59,036 bases of DNA from Candidatus Pacearchaeota archaeon (GTDB taxonomy: Archaea > Nanobdellota > Nanobdellia > Pacearchaeales > GW2011-AR1): the NCBI GenBank assembly GCA_018304025.1, contig JAGVXA010000003.1, forward strand, positions 1 through 59,036. The letters are read 5' to 3'. The position numbers were made by a program, and so were the translations under genes. Every line of letters begins with the position of its first letter. Within the stretch, counting starts at the first letter, position 1. The notes beneath the pieces were generated by a model, which was given only the letters and a program-made list of their open reading frames with translations, was not told where the DNA came from and searched no databases. Below are positions 9,333 to 18,537 of this stretch, piece by piece.

Positions 9333-10058
9333 ATGGACATGCCAACAGAAATGCAGCATCAGGCAATGGGTTACGACAGAGCAGCGACTATGTTTTCTCC
9401 CGACGGACATTTGCTTCAAGTAGAATATGCTGAAAAAATAATCCGGCTTGGAAGCGCGTCGATAGGAATTGTCTGCAAAGACGGAGTTCTTATTGTTTCT
9501 GACAAAAGAATCAGAGACAAATTGATTGCGCCTGAATCAACCCACAAAATCATGGAAGTTGACAGCCATATTATTGCGGCGTCTGCGGGAATGGTTGCTG
9601 ACGCGAGGGTTTTGATTGACCAGGCGCAGATTTTGGCGCAGCAAAACAGAGTAACTTACGACTCGCCAATTGAACCTATCTCGATTATAAGAATGATATC
9701 TGACAGAAAGCAGCAGTTCACGCAATATGGCGGTGCAAGACCTTACGGCGTTGCGCTATTAATTGCGGGAGTTTACAAAGGAAGAGGCAGCTTGTTTACT
9801 TCAGACGTCACTGGAAATTTCTTTTCATACAGAGCAAATGCTATCGGAGAAAATGATGAAAAGATTAAAGAAATTTTAAGATCAGAGCTCAAGGACGGAA
9901 TTAGCATTGACGAAGGATTAAGATTTTGCTTGAAGATATTCAAAGAAATTTTAGGAAAGAATTTTGAGATTGAAAGATTTGAGGCGGCTTATATCAAGAA
10001 TGACTCTAGGGGAATAGTTAGACTGCAAGGGGAAGATTTGAAGAAATTTGCCAAGTGA
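9333..10058 (+). CDS. psmA: Proteasome alpha subunit
   Basis: 'MGYDRAATMFSPDGHLLQVEYAEKI..G...IGIVCKDGVLIVSDKR...KIMEVDSHIIAASAGMVADARVLIDQAQ'. Confidence 0.96.
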   Translation: MDMPTEMQHQAMGYDRAATMFSPDGHLLQVEYAEKIIRLGSASIGIVCKDGVLIVSDKRIRDKLIAPESTHKIMEVDSHIIAASAGMVADARVLIDQAQILAQQNRVTYDSPIEPISIIRMISDRKQQFTQYGGARPYGVALLIAGVYKGRGSLFTSDVTGNFFSYRANAIGENDEKIKEILRSELKDGISIDEGLRFCLKIFKEILGKNFEIERFEAAYIKNDSRGIVRLQGEDLKKFAK

Positions 10059-10104
10059 TTAATTTATAAGATGGATTTTTAAATAACTTCTTCCTGATTA
10101 TAGA

Positions 10105-10533
10105 ATGAATAAACTAATAAAATTTTCAGGGATTATATTTATTTTTGTTTTTATCTCTGTTTTGTTAATGACTTCTATGCAAATACTTTTAAATAATTGG
10201 CAAAGGTACGGGCTTGAAGTGGCTAAGGAATTTGAGATGGTTCAAGGTATCGGAGGCGTATTGTTTATATTTGGATGTATTGTAACTATAATACTTAGCA
10301 TTTTTTATGTTGCCAAAAATCCAACTTTAAGAGGGTATTTTGAAAGTTTAGTGCTTCCCGTATTATTAATAATTTTAACTTATATTGGTATTTTTTTGAT
10401 TTATTTTAAATTTGATAAACCGAGCGGAGAAAATGGAGTAGGATTTCTTTTTATTGTTATCGGGCAAATCTACATGTTAGTATCTCTTTCTATAGTTAAT
10501 CTTATAATTTTTCTTGTAAAAAGAAGAAGATGA
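10105..10533 (+). CDS. Small multi-TM membrane protein
   Basis: Four hydrophobic segments in 142 aa; TATA-like 'tttttaaataa' upstream. Confidence 0.55.
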   Translation: MNKLIKFSGIIFIFVFISVLLMTSMQILLNNWQRYGLEVAKEFEMVQGIGGVLFIFGCIVTIILSIFYVAKNPTLRGYFESLVLPVLLIILTYIGIFLIYFKFDKPSGENGVGFLFIVIGQIYMLVSLSIVNLIIFLVKRRR

Positions 10534-10579
10534 ATTTTATCTATGGAAGATTAGATATTTTGAATTTTTCAGAATTGAA

Positions 10580-10861
10580 TCATTTATGTGAAATTCTTTT
10601 TTTGTAAATATCCTCTCTGTAACCTGCTTGCAAAACAAGAACAATCAACTTGATATCCTCGACTTTGTAGATAATGCGATAGGTTTCTTCTTCTGTGTCG
10701 ACTCTTAGGCTTCTTAACCCCATCAATTTTCCTTTTAATTCCTTTCCTAAACGAGGATTTTTTTCTAATTCTTCAATTGAGTCTAAAAGTTTTGTTTGCT
10801 CTTGTTTTTTTAAACTTTTAATAAATCTTTGTGCAGGCGGCTGAATAATAGATTCATACAT
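10580..10861 (-). CDS. RelE/ParE-family toxin
   Basis: 'FIKSLKKQEQTKLLDSIEELEKNPRLGKELKGKLMGLRSLRVDTEEETYRIIYKVEDIKLIVLVLQAGYREDIYKK'. Confidence 0.88.
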   Translation of the reverse strand: MYESIIQPPAQRFIKSLKKQEQTKLLDSIEELEKNPRLGKELKGKLMGLRSLRVDTEEETYRIIYKVEDIKLIVLVLQAGYREDIYKKRISHK

Positions 10862-11122
10862 TTAAGCACCTAATTCTTTTCTAAATTGTTTTAGAGATTT
10901 GCCTTTTCCAGACTCATAATCCTCGATTGCTTCTGCAATTTCGCGCATTGTTTCTGGGCTGGATAATATTTCTAAAGTTTCTATCAACTCTTCTGTTCCA
11001 GAATTAGACTGGTGGGCTTTGGCCAAACGTCTTAACAATTCGTTATATGTCTCCCTATGATATATTTTTAACTTGTCTAACAGTTCTTTGGTTCTTTCAT
11101 CTATCTGAATTGTAGTTACCAT
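10862..11122 (-). CDS. RelB/VapB-like antitoxin
   Basis: 'MVTTIQIDERTKELLDKLKIYHRETYNELLRRL' ribbon-helix-helix type N-terminus; abuts the RelE gene. Confidence 0.8.
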   Translation of the reverse strand: MVTTIQIDERTKELLDKLKIYHRETYNELLRRLAKAHQSNSGTEELIETLEILSSPETMREIAEAIEDYESGKGKSLKQFRKELGA

Positions 11123-11164
11123 AGTTATCTATAGACTGCTATAGTATTTAATCTTTTCTATGCA

Positions 11165-11578
11165 TTAGGGCAGATTAAAAATTTTCCTGAAAATCATTGA
11201 GCCTGCGATTGCTGAAACAAGATAATACCAAAACCAAGAACTTGCTATTGTCGTGTCTGCAAAGATATTTCTGACGAATCCGAATAAAAGCAAAATCGGA
11301 ATCATTGTGATAAGCATTGGCTTTAATGAATGTTTCATCATTTCTCCTGTTGAAGAAAAAAGTTCTTTTTGCAGCTCCATCATCTTATCTGTGTTGCCTG
11401 CTCTTTGATGCTCTTTCATCTGTGTCTGAAGTTCTTTTTGCCTTGATTTTATTCCGCGCACTTTATCTTTGTCGAGGAAGAAATAATTAACCAAGGTAAT
11501 CAAAAAGGTAATTGCTAATGAAATTACAACTATGCTTATTTCTGGATTTTGATTAATTATAGAGATGTAGTCTATCAT
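11165..11578 (-). CDS. DUF106 / EMC3-TMCO1-like (YidC superfamily) membrane protein
   Basis: TM plus 'RQKELQTQMKEHQRAGNTDKMMELQKEL' coiled coil plus two C-terminal TMs; next to secY. Confidence 0.85.
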   Translation of the reverse strand: MIDYISIINQNPEISIVVISLAITFLITLVNYFFLDKDKVRGIKSRQKELQTQMKEHQRAGNTDKMMELQKELFSSTGEMMKHSLKPMLITMIPILLLFGFVRNIFADTTIASSWFWYYLVSAIAGSMIFRKIFNLP

Positions 11579-11609
11579 AGTCGGAATATGAAAAAGGGAT
11601 ATTTAAAGT

Positions 11610-13004
11610 TTAGCCAAAAAATTTCTTCATTGCTGGGTGCATGTCCATTGCGTGCTGCTGCGCGATGTTTTGGTACAACTGATACATAATCATGACTGCT
11701 AATAAAATAGATGTTCCGCCTGTTAATGCGCCCAATGAATTTGCAATTGCTGCAAGAGCTCCGATTGCGAGCCCGCCCATTATTGTCAACGGAAGAATGT
11801 ATCTCTTTAAGATTGATTCTAAAACTCTTGGATCTTTTCTAAATCCTGGAATTTGCAGTCCTGAAGAAAGAATATTTTTTGCCTGACTTGCTTCGTCCAT
11901 TCCGGATGTCTTAACCCAGAATACTGCGAAGAGCGCTGAGAATACCATGTAAAACAGCAAATGAATAATTGTTTGCAAGAGAAGAGCTCTCTGGAAGCTT
12001 CCTCGAATTATTGCCTGAAGAATATTAGAGCTGCCGAGCCAAAATGCCAGTCCTGAAACAGCCTGCCCGTTTTGGAAAGTTCCTAGAAAAGTTGCGTGAC
12101 CGAGCCAAGTTTCTAAGAGCGAGCCGAAAAGCTGCAAGTTAGCAACTAATGCTCCTGCTAAAATAACTGGAATAACTGAAGCGTAAAAGAATGCGAGTGG
12201 CCATTTAACTCCGTACCCTCTTAACCTGTCGTATGTCAGAGGGATTTCAATCTTAAGCGCTTGCGCCCAGACAACTGCAAGAAAGATTAAAATTGTTATA
12301 AGTATTGGCAATATTGCAGCAAGTAATTCTGAAATTGGAGAACCTTTGATTATTGACTGCAAAATAACGAGGATGTTACCAGAACACTGCGAAGTTGAAA
12401 AACTTGCCAGGCAGTTTTGTCCTGTTGAATCGATGAACTGGAAAAGCGCGGTGAAAAGAGAACGAGCCACTCCTGCGACGATAAACAGCGAAACTCCTGA
12501 GCCGAATCCCCATTTCTGGCAGACTTCATCCATAAACATGATTGCCAAACCGCCGAGGATTAATTGAGCAATTAAAATTCCGGTGAAGCCTGGAGCTGCC
12601 TGCAAACCACCCATCAGAACATAAACCATTGCTTCAAAAACTATGAAGAAAATAACTCCCACTCTTTGAAGCCCCTGAAAATATCTTTTTCCTTCGTCGG
12701 TTTTTGTGTCTATATTCAGAATTCCGGCGCCGACTAACAACTGCAAGATAATGGAAGCCATGACTATCGGACCGATACCGAGAGAAATTATGGAACCGAA
12801 GTCTGTAGCGAAAATTACCTGGAGAAATTCGAACTGCTCCAGCGCGTTCCGAGAAAGTCCGTAGAGAGTTATGTTCGCCAGAATAAAGAAAGCGCCGAGA
12901 ACAATTAAAGTCCATTTTAGTTTTGTGTTAAAACTAATCTTCTTTTCAATTGGTTTCTTGACCTCTGGGAGATTGTAGAGGATTTGTTTTATATCGAAAG
13001 GCAT
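11610..13004 (-). CDS. secY: Preprotein translocase subunit SecY
   Basis: Multi-TM; 'LGIGPIVMASIILQLLVGAGIL', 'EIPLTYDRLRGYGVKWPLAFFYASVIPVIL'; downstream of L15. Confidence 0.95.
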   Translation of the reverse strand: MPFDIKQILYNLPEVKKPIEKKISFNTKLKWTLIVLGAFFILANITLYGLSRNALEQFEFLQVIFATDFGSIISLGIGPIVMASIILQLLVGAGILNIDTKTDEGKRYFQGLQRVGVIFFIVFEAMVYVLMGGLQAAPGFTGILIAQLILGGLAIMFMDEVCQKWGFGSGVSLFIVAGVARSLFTALFQFIDSTGQNCLASFSTSQCSGNILVILQSIIKGSPISELLAAILPILITILIFLAVVWAQALKIEIPLTYDRLRGYGVKWPLAFFYASVIPVILAGALVANLQLFGSLLETWLGHATFLGTFQNGQAVSGLAFWLGSSNILQAIIRGSFQRALLLQTIIHLLFYMVFSALFAVFWVKTSGMDEASQAKNILSSGLQIPGFRKDPRVLESILKRYILPLTIMGGLAIGALAAIANSLGALTGGTSILLAVMIMYQLYQNIAQQHAMDMHPAMKKFFG

Positions 13005-13005
13005 T

Positions 13006-13398
13006 TTATTCTAAAATAATATCGCTACCTGCTTTTTTAATCTTGTCTATCGCAGATTTTGACGCAGCTGATGCTTTGATTTTTATTTTTTGCTTGAGCT
13101 CGCCTTCAGCGAGAATTTTATATCCCTTCAGATTAATTTCTTTTTTTCCGTCGGGAATGTCTCTTAGATTGATTGTTTTTAATTTGATTGACGGCTTTCT
13201 CCTTAATGTCTTTGACTTGCCGAAATATTCTTCCGGAAGATTCAGAATAAGTGTTTTTTTCTGGTCTGCTCTCTTTCCTGTTCCTGCCATTCCGACTCCT
13301 CCCCTATGCCCTGAACCTCTTGCTTTTTTCTTGAATCCTCTTCCATGAGTGTGAGTTCCTCTGTACCTTGTAGATTTTTTTCTTTTTTTAATCTTCAT
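13006..13398 (-). CDS. 50S ribosomal protein L15 (uL15)
   Basis: 'RYRGTHTHGRGFKKKARGSGHRGGVGMAGTGKR'. Confidence 0.93.
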   Translation of the reverse strand: MKIKKRKKSTRYRGTHTHGRGFKKKARGSGHRGGVGMAGTGKRADQKKTLILNLPEEYFGKSKTLRRKPSIKLKTINLRDIPDGKKEINLKGYKILAEGELKQKIKIKASAASKSAIDKIKKAGSDIILE

Positions 13399-13576
13399 CT
13401 TCTTCGCCCTCCATTTTTGAAAGTATTTCTTCTGCTTCTGCGTCTTCTATTTGGTCCTCTGGTATTTTTTTAAATTTATTCAGTCTTAGACATTTAGGAC
13501 AATCTTCGGGAGGAAATTCTCCGTATTCTATATTCCCGCATTTGCATTGCCAGACAAAATCGTTTGCTTTGGGCAT
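13388..13576 (-). CDS. Small rubredoxin/rubrerythrin-type zinc-ribbon protein inserted between L30 and L15
   Basis: 'WQCKCGNIEYGEFPPEDCPKC' CxC...CxxC; acidic tail. Confidence 0.75.
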   Translation of the reverse strand: MPKANDFVWQCKCGNIEYGEFPPEDCPKCLRLNKFKKIPEDQIEDAEAEEILSKMEGEEDED

Positions 13577-13995
13577 TATAACATTCTCCTTACCAAATCA
13601 TTTATTTTTTCCCTGTTGTCTCCGAGGACTCCCTTGCCGACGCCAAAATGTTTTTTGGATTCGATTCCTTTTCTTGGCGGATGAAGCCTGAAAAAAGGTT
13701 TTACTCCGAGTTCTGCCAGAGATTTTTTGTCTAATCCGTCTACTATTGCCTTAGCATTTATTTTTGTTTTTTTATCTAAGGGAACAGCGCGCTTTTTGAT
13801 TAGTTCTTCCAGAGTCTCTTTATCTATTGTTCCAAATGCGACGTTGTTTCTCAGTTTTTGCAATAGGCTTAGATTTTCTGGAGTTGGTTTAATTAAAACT
13901 GCTGAATATTTTTTTCTGATTCTCAATCTGTGCAGAGCTTCTTCTATGTCTCTGTTTAAATCTACCTGACCTGAGATTCTTATCACTAGCATCAT
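13576..13995 (-). CDS. 50S ribosomal protein L30 (uL30)
   Basis: 'LVIRISGQVDLNRDIEEALHRLRIRKKYSAVLIKPTPENLSLLQKLRNNVAFG...FFRLHPPRKGIESKKHFGVGKGVLGDN'. Confidence 0.93.
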   Translation of the reverse strand: MMLVIRISGQVDLNRDIEEALHRLRIRKKYSAVLIKPTPENLSLLQKLRNNVAFGTIDKETLEELIKKRAVPLDKKTKINAKAIVDGLDKKSLAELGVKPFFRLHPPRKGIESKKHFGVGKGVLGDNREKINDLVRRML

Positions 13996-14810
13996 TCTTT
14001 CAGCTCCGTTGTTTTAGATAATGCGTCAACACATGCTCTTACCAAATTGAAAGTTGTTTTTGTTTTTCCTTCTGATTTTGAGTAGATATCTTTAATTCCT
14101 GCGAGATTTAAAACTTTTTTGCATTCGTCTCCAATTACTAATCCTGTTCCTCTTGCTGCGGGCCACAGCGTTATTCTGACGCTTCCTGATTTTCCTTCGA
14201 CTTTGAAGGGGATTGTGTGGGGAACAGCTTCTTTTGGCTCTGATTCCGGCGATTCAAATCCTAATTTGATTTTTATAAGACTAAGTTTTGCATTTCTCAT
14301 TGATTTTTCCCTTGTCGGAAGTGTTTCTTTTGCTCTTCCGAACCCAACTCCTACGTGTCCTTTTCTGTCGCCGACAATTGCCATTGAAGAAAATGTCAGA
14401 ACATTTCCTTCTTTTGTTTTCTTTTGAGTCTGCCTCCAGGCTCTTCTTTTACCGCCGCCGAATTTTCCTTTCGCCTGCCCGATTAAAATCATGTCTGAGT
14501 CTAAAGAAATTAATTTGTCGACGATTTCCGGCTCGAGAATTCTTTTTCCTGTCTGAAGAATTTTGTCCAAGTCTTTTTCTTTTCCTTCCTTCACAGATTT
14601 TCCAAGTTTTGTTTTTGGGACCCAAGATTCTACTGCGTGAATCGCGTCCTGCCTTAATCTCTCCTGAGGGTCGATTCTTTTTGGCCTTCCTCTTGAAAAT
14701 CCTTCTTCTTTAAACTTCTCTACCTTCTCTTCTTCTTCTAGCTTTAGAATTTCTTCTGGGACGGGCTCAATTAGATCTTTTAGTTTGTGAATTGTTTCTT
14801 TTTCTGCCAT
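13992..14810 (-). CDS. 30S ribosomal protein S5 (uS5)
   Basis: 'RQTQKKTKEGNVLTFSSMAIVGDRKGHVGVGFGRAKETLPTREKSMRNAKLSLIKI'. Confidence 0.95.
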   Translation of the reverse strand: MAEKETIHKLKDLIEPVPEEILKLEEEEKVEKFKEEGFSRGRPKRIDPQERLRQDAIHAVESWVPKTKLGKSVKEGKEKDLDKILQTGKRILEPEIVDKLISLDSDMILIGQAKGKFGGGKRRAWRQTQKKTKEGNVLTFSSMAIVGDRKGHVGVGFGRAKETLPTREKSMRNAKLSLIKIKLGFESPESEPKEAVPHTIPFKVEGKSGSVRITLWPAARGTGLVIGDECKKVLNLAGIKDIYSKSEGKTKTTFNLVRACVDALSKTTELKE

Positions 14811-14811
14811 C

Positions 14812-15279
14812 TTATAATTTCTCCTTGATTTCGTCTATTTTAATTTTTTTGTTTGCGTTTAATCTTTCTTTTGCTGGGAAAGATTCCTTGCTGTGGGCGA
14901 TTTTTAATCCTGCGTCTACGGCGCCGTTCAATGCTGCGAAGATTCTTCCGCCGTGAACATTTCTCTGCATTCCCATGTCAAGAACTACTGCTTTAGGAAT
15001 ACTTTTAATTTTTTTGACTAACAAATATCCTGTTAAATATGCTGCTGGAAGAGATTTTAGAGAACCTTCTGATTCTTTCGGCCAAGATTTTGCTAATAAT
15101 TCTTTTGAATTCGCGCTTGCGATAACTTTATCCTGCGCTATGTCTGATTCTACCAATTGCACGACGATATAACGATTTGTTTTTCTGATTACTAATCTTG
15201 GCTTTTCGGATTTAAGCAGTGCTAATCTCGCCTTGTAATCTGTTTTTGCTGCTTTTCTCCTACGACGAATTGTTTTCAT
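14812..15279 (-). CDS. 50S ribosomal protein L18 (uL18)
   Basis: 'RRRRKAAKTDYKARLALLKSEKPRLVIRKTNRYIVVQLVESDIAQDKVIASANSKEL'. Confidence 0.95.
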   Translation of the reverse strand: MKTIRRRRKAAKTDYKARLALLKSEKPRLVIRKTNRYIVVQLVESDIAQDKVIASANSKELLAKSWPKESEGSLKSLPAAYLTGYLLVKKIKSIPKAVVLDMGMQRNVHGGRIFAALNGAVDAGLKIAHSKESFPAKERLNANKKIKIDEIKEKL

Positions 15280-15683
15280 TTTTGAGTTTCCTTTATGTAT
15301 TCATTTAGATGAGCGAGAGAACGGAATGCTGAGTTTCTTATTTTTTTTCTTAATTGGATAAACTCTTCCTGCGTGATTTTTTTATTTTGCTTGAGATATT
15401 TAAGATGCGCCCTTAATTTTCTTGTGAGAATCACGTATTTTCTTTTTCCGCCTTTGACTTTTTTCTTTATGCTTCCGTATCTTCTTCTTGTTTTTCTTTT
15501 TACGATTGTTCTTCTGCCTTTTACTTCCTTAATTCCGATTGCTCCGGATTCTTTCAAGTCCTTGATGTCTTGTTTTGTGATCGCTTCTTTTATTTCATTC
15601 AGTCTTGATGTGTTGAATACGATTCTGTTTTTTCCGACTTTTAATGTTCTTGCTGCGAGGCTTCGTTTTTTTTCGAGTTTCAT
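15276..15683 (-). CDS. 50S ribosomal protein L19e
   Basis: 'KRSLAARTLKVGKNRIVFNTSRLNEIKEAITKQDIKDL...KRKTRRRYGSIKKKVKGGKRKYVILTRKLRAHLKYLK'. Confidence 0.94.
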   Translation of the reverse strand: MKLEKKRSLAARTLKVGKNRIVFNTSRLNEIKEAITKQDIKDLKESGAIGIKEVKGRRTIVKRKTRRRYGSIKKKVKGGKRKYVILTRKLRAHLKYLKQNKKITQEEFIQLRKKIRNSAFRSLAHLNEYIKETQK

Positions 15684-16027
15684 TTTTTAGTTCCTCTTAC
15701 ATTTAATATCTTGATTTTCTTTTCGTTTAGAATTTTTATTATTTCTAATTTCTTTTTGGCTCCGATTCTTGCTATGATTGCTATTGAGTTTTTTGGGAAG
15801 GTATTTGCTTCTTTTAGATTGTGGACGAGAACAGGAGTCAGATTATTGATTTTTCCTGACTGGCTTTTTTCTCTTTTGTATCCGATTGAAACTGTTTTTG
15901 GATAGCCCCTTAAATTTTGGCGCATTTTGCTGTGCCTTCCTTTTGGCTGCCTCCAGCTGACTTTTCTTTTTTTCTTTCCGAGTTTTAGATGCCTCATCCA
16001 TTCTTGTCTTCTGAATTCTTTTGACAT
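15680..16027 (-). CDS. 50S ribosomal protein L32e
   Basis: 'EWMRHLKLGKKKRKVSWRQPKGRHSKMRQNLRGYPKTVSIGYK'. Confidence 0.94.
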   Translation of the reverse strand: MSKEFRRQEWMRHLKLGKKKRKVSWRQPKGRHSKMRQNLRGYPKTVSIGYKREKSQSGKINNLTPVLVHNLKEANTFPKNSIAIIARIGAKKKLEIIKILNEKKIKILNVRGTKK

Positions 16028-16569
16028 TATTCTGTCCTCCCTGGTTTTTCTGTGAGATAAATTCCGTCCTGGAAAATTCTTCTGTCTCTGCCTGTTACTT
16101 TTGTTGCCTGTTCGAAGTTTGCGGCTGTCTGCCCTGCTGCTGCCTTGTCGTGGGATTCGACGGTGATTTGATTTCCGGCTACTTTGACTTGAACGTTTGG
16201 AAGAATTTTTGCTTTTCTCGGAACTTTTTCTCCGAGGAAATTGTTGATAATTAAAATTTCTTTTTCAACTTTCAGAGACATTGGGAAATGGACGTTTGCA
16301 GATTCTAGTTTATAGACGAATTTTTCTGACAGGCCTTTGAAAAGATTTTTTATGTGGGCTTGGAAAGTCATGATTTTTTTGTATTCTATCTTGTTCCCTT
16401 TTTTGCATTCTAATGTTATTTTGTTGTCTTTCATTTTGACGTCTATAGTCGGAACGTGCATGTGTCTTGTTAGTTCTATTGAACCTTTCTTGCATTTGAC
16501 AAAGTCGTTTTCAAATGTGCAGGTTACGCCTTCAGGGATTTCGATTGATTGGGACAAATGAGATTTCAT
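16027..16569 (-). CDS. 50S ribosomal protein L6 (uL6)
   Basis: 'IEIPEGVTCTFENDFVKCKKGSIELTRHM...FLGEKVPRKAKILPNVQVKVAGNQITVESHDK'. Confidence 0.95.
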   Translation of the reverse strand: MKSHLSQSIEIPEGVTCTFENDFVKCKKGSIELTRHMHVPTIDVKMKDNKITLECKKGNKIEYKKIMTFQAHIKNLFKGLSEKFVYKLESANVHFPMSLKVEKEILIINNFLGEKVPRKAKILPNVQVKVAGNQITVESHDKAAAGQTAANFEQATKVTGRDRRIFQDGIYLTEKPGRTE

Positions 16570-16947
16570 TTAGTACATATAAGCAATCAAGCTTCCTCCG
16601 AGATTTTTATCGAGAGCTGTCTGGTGAGTCATGAGCCCTTGAGAAGTTGAAATAATCAAAACGCCGATGTGTCTTGATGGGAGATATCTTGTGACATATT
16701 TTTCTATGTCTTTAGCTTGGATGAGATATCTTGGCTTGATTGCGCCGCAGGAATTTACTTGTCCTAATGTGATTTTTAGTTCGTTTTCCGGAGTGACTTT
16801 GTATTCTTTGACATAGGATTTCATTTTAGCGATTGCTAAGACAGAGAGCAAAAGTTTTGAATGTCTTTTTATAACTGCTTCTAGTTTTCCTGCTCTTCGG
16901 ATGTTCATGATTTGGTTTAGCGCGTCTGCGACGATATCTTGTGACAT
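16570..16947 (-). CDS. 30S ribosomal protein S8 (uS8)
   Basis: 'DIVADALNQIMNIRRAGKLEAVIKRHSKLLLSVLAIAKMKSYVKEYK...STSQGLMTHQTALDKNLGGSLIAYMY'. Confidence 0.95.
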   Translation of the reverse strand: MSQDIVADALNQIMNIRRAGKLEAVIKRHSKLLLSVLAIAKMKSYVKEYKVTPENELKITLGQVNSCGAIKPRYLIQAKDIEKYVTRYLPSRHIGVLIISTSQGLMTHQTALDKNLGGSLIAYMY

Positions 16948-16948
16948 T

Positions 16949-17179
16949 TTAGCTGTATTTTTTGAAGCCGATTTCTTCTGCGATTTCGCGGAAGCAGTGC
17001 CGGCATAAGTTTAGATTATATTGACTAAGGTGAGCTCCGTGGCGATGGCAACGCTCGCATTTTATTCTTGTAATTCCGGTTGTTCTTTCTTTTGGCTTTG
17101 AATGCTTTAGGAATTTTTGCATTACAGCTGGCTTGGATTTCAGCTGGTTTGCTAGTTTGCGCCAATCGCTTGATGTCAT
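16949..17179 (-). CDS. 30S ribosomal protein S14 (uS14)
   Basis: Zinc motif 'CERCHRHGAHLSQYNLNLCRHCFREIAEEIGFKKYS'. Confidence 0.93.
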   Translation of the reverse strand: MTSSDWRKLANQLKSKPAVMQKFLKHSKPKERTTGITRIKCERCHRHGAHLSQYNLNLCRHCFREIAEEIGFKKYS

Positions 17180-17180
17180 C

Positions 17181-17702
17181 TTATTTGAACTTCGTCGAGA
17201 AGTTTTCCTCCATATGATTGATTATTTCTTCTTTGGGAATTGACTGCTTGTGCGAGACTTTTCCTGCCTTGATTTTTTTTCTTTTTACTCTTAGTCCTGG
17301 GCGTGCGAAAACAACTGTGACATTTAATCCCCTAATTCCAATTTCTCTCTGGTATTCTACTCCTGGAATTTCAATGTACTCGTGAATGCCGAAGGAGAAA
17401 TGATTTTCAGAGATTTGCCTTTTTTTCAGAGTGTTTTCTATTGCGCCAAGTAACTTTTTTAATAATTGAGTTGCTGTTTCTCCCCTTAGTGTTATACTTG
17501 TTCCAACTTCTAAGCCAGGACGAACGCCAAAGTCAGGGATTCTTTTTGTCGACGCGACTCTCTGGGGTTTTCCTTTTGACAAAATTTCCAAAAGTTTTAC
17601 TGACTTGTCCAAATCAACTCCGACAGCTGCGCAGCTAAGAACAACTCTCTCGATTTTTATTTTTCTCATTGGGTTTTCTGTCATTAATTCTTGGGTTGTC
17701 AT
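17181..17702 (-). CDS. 50S ribosomal protein L5 (uL5)
   Basis: 'NPMRKIKIERVVLSCAAVGVDLDKSVKLLEILSKGKPQRVASTKRIPDFGVRPGLEVG'. Confidence 0.94.
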   Translation of the reverse strand: MTTQELMTENPMRKIKIERVVLSCAAVGVDLDKSVKLLEILSKGKPQRVASTKRIPDFGVRPGLEVGTSITLRGETATQLLKKLLGAIENTLKKRQISENHFSFGIHEYIEIPGVEYQREIGIRGLNVTVVFARPGLRVKRKKIKAGKVSHKQSIPKEEIINHMEENFSTKFK

Positions 17703-18316
17703 ATTGCGATTAAATTAGATTTGTTTAGTTCTACTGTTCCTTCTTTGAGTTTGACTTTCACTTTGTTTTCTTCGACTGATTCTATTTTTCCTTTTTTGCC
17801 GACGTATTTTCCGCTTGAGACAAAGCATTCTTTTCCTTCTTCCATCGAAACTGTTTTTATGATTTTATTTTCTGGAGAAAGATAGATTGTGTCGTTTGTG
17901 CTGATTTTTTCTTTTGCCAGGATGTTTGAACCGTCGTGAAGATTTAACTGGATTTTATTTCCGTTGAGAAGAGATTTATTTATGACTTTGCAGATTCTTT
18001 CTTTTGATTTTGAGGGTTCAAGATTGAATCTGTTATTTTCTGTTAATGTTAAAATATACGGCTTGTCTGCTTCGAAAATGTTCAGGAGTTTTATGCTTTC
18101 TCTGTAATCTTTTACTTCCTTGCCGTTGATTTTCAGAGATTTGTTTTTAATCATGTGCTTTACTTCTTTTGAAGTTCTTGCTAGTTTCAGCATGTCTCTT
18201 ATGGCTATTACTACGGGAATAGAATTTTGAATGTGGGACGAGGGCCTTGCTATGTATTTTGTTCCTTTTCTTCTGATTGGTAATTTTTTAGAGGTTTCTG
18301 CTCGCGTTTGGTACAT
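17699..18316 (-). CDS. 30S ribosomal protein S4e
   Basis: 'LPIRRKGTKYIARPSSHIQNSIPVVIAIRDMLKLARTSKEVKHMIKNKSLKINGKEVKDYRESIKLLN'. Confidence 0.94.
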   Translation of the reverse strand: MYQTRAETSKKLPIRRKGTKYIARPSSHIQNSIPVVIAIRDMLKLARTSKEVKHMIKNKSLKINGKEVKDYRESIKLLNIFEADKPYILTLTENNRFNLEPSKSKERICKVINKSLLNGNKIQLNLHDGSNILAKEKISTNDTIYLSPENKIIKTVSMEEGKECFVSSGKYVGKKGKIESVEENKVKVKLKEGTVELNKSNLIAI

Positions 18317-18317
18317 T

Positions 18318-18536
18318 TTATTTACTTCTCCTTTCTGTGATACTTTCTAATCCCGCAATAATTTTTTGTGACTTTTTATGTTCTAATTCTGCGCGTAATT
18401 CTGAGGAATATAGATGAATGTCGCTACCACATGTTAGATATGAAAGTCCAAAACCACAGGTACATATACCATTTTCTGGCCTACCCTTTGCTAATGCATC
18501 ATAAATTGTGCAATTTGTACTATGACCTATATTCAT
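18318..18536 (-). CDS. Small putative metal-binding protein, paralog A (H...C...CTCG)
   Basis: 'MNIGHSTNCTIYDALAKGRPENGICTCGFGLSYL...YSSELRAELEHK'; start set at internal ATG 18536, just downstream of the paralog's stop. Confidence 0.7.
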   Translation of the reverse strand: MNIGHSTNCTIYDALAKGRPENGICTCGFGLSYLTCGSDIHLYSSELRAELEHKKSQKIIAGLESITERRSK

Positions 18537-18537
18537 T

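Noticed and set aside
14288-14713. 141-aa + strand ORF opposite rpsE
   Set aside because: Antisense of S5; composition typical of a complement frame.
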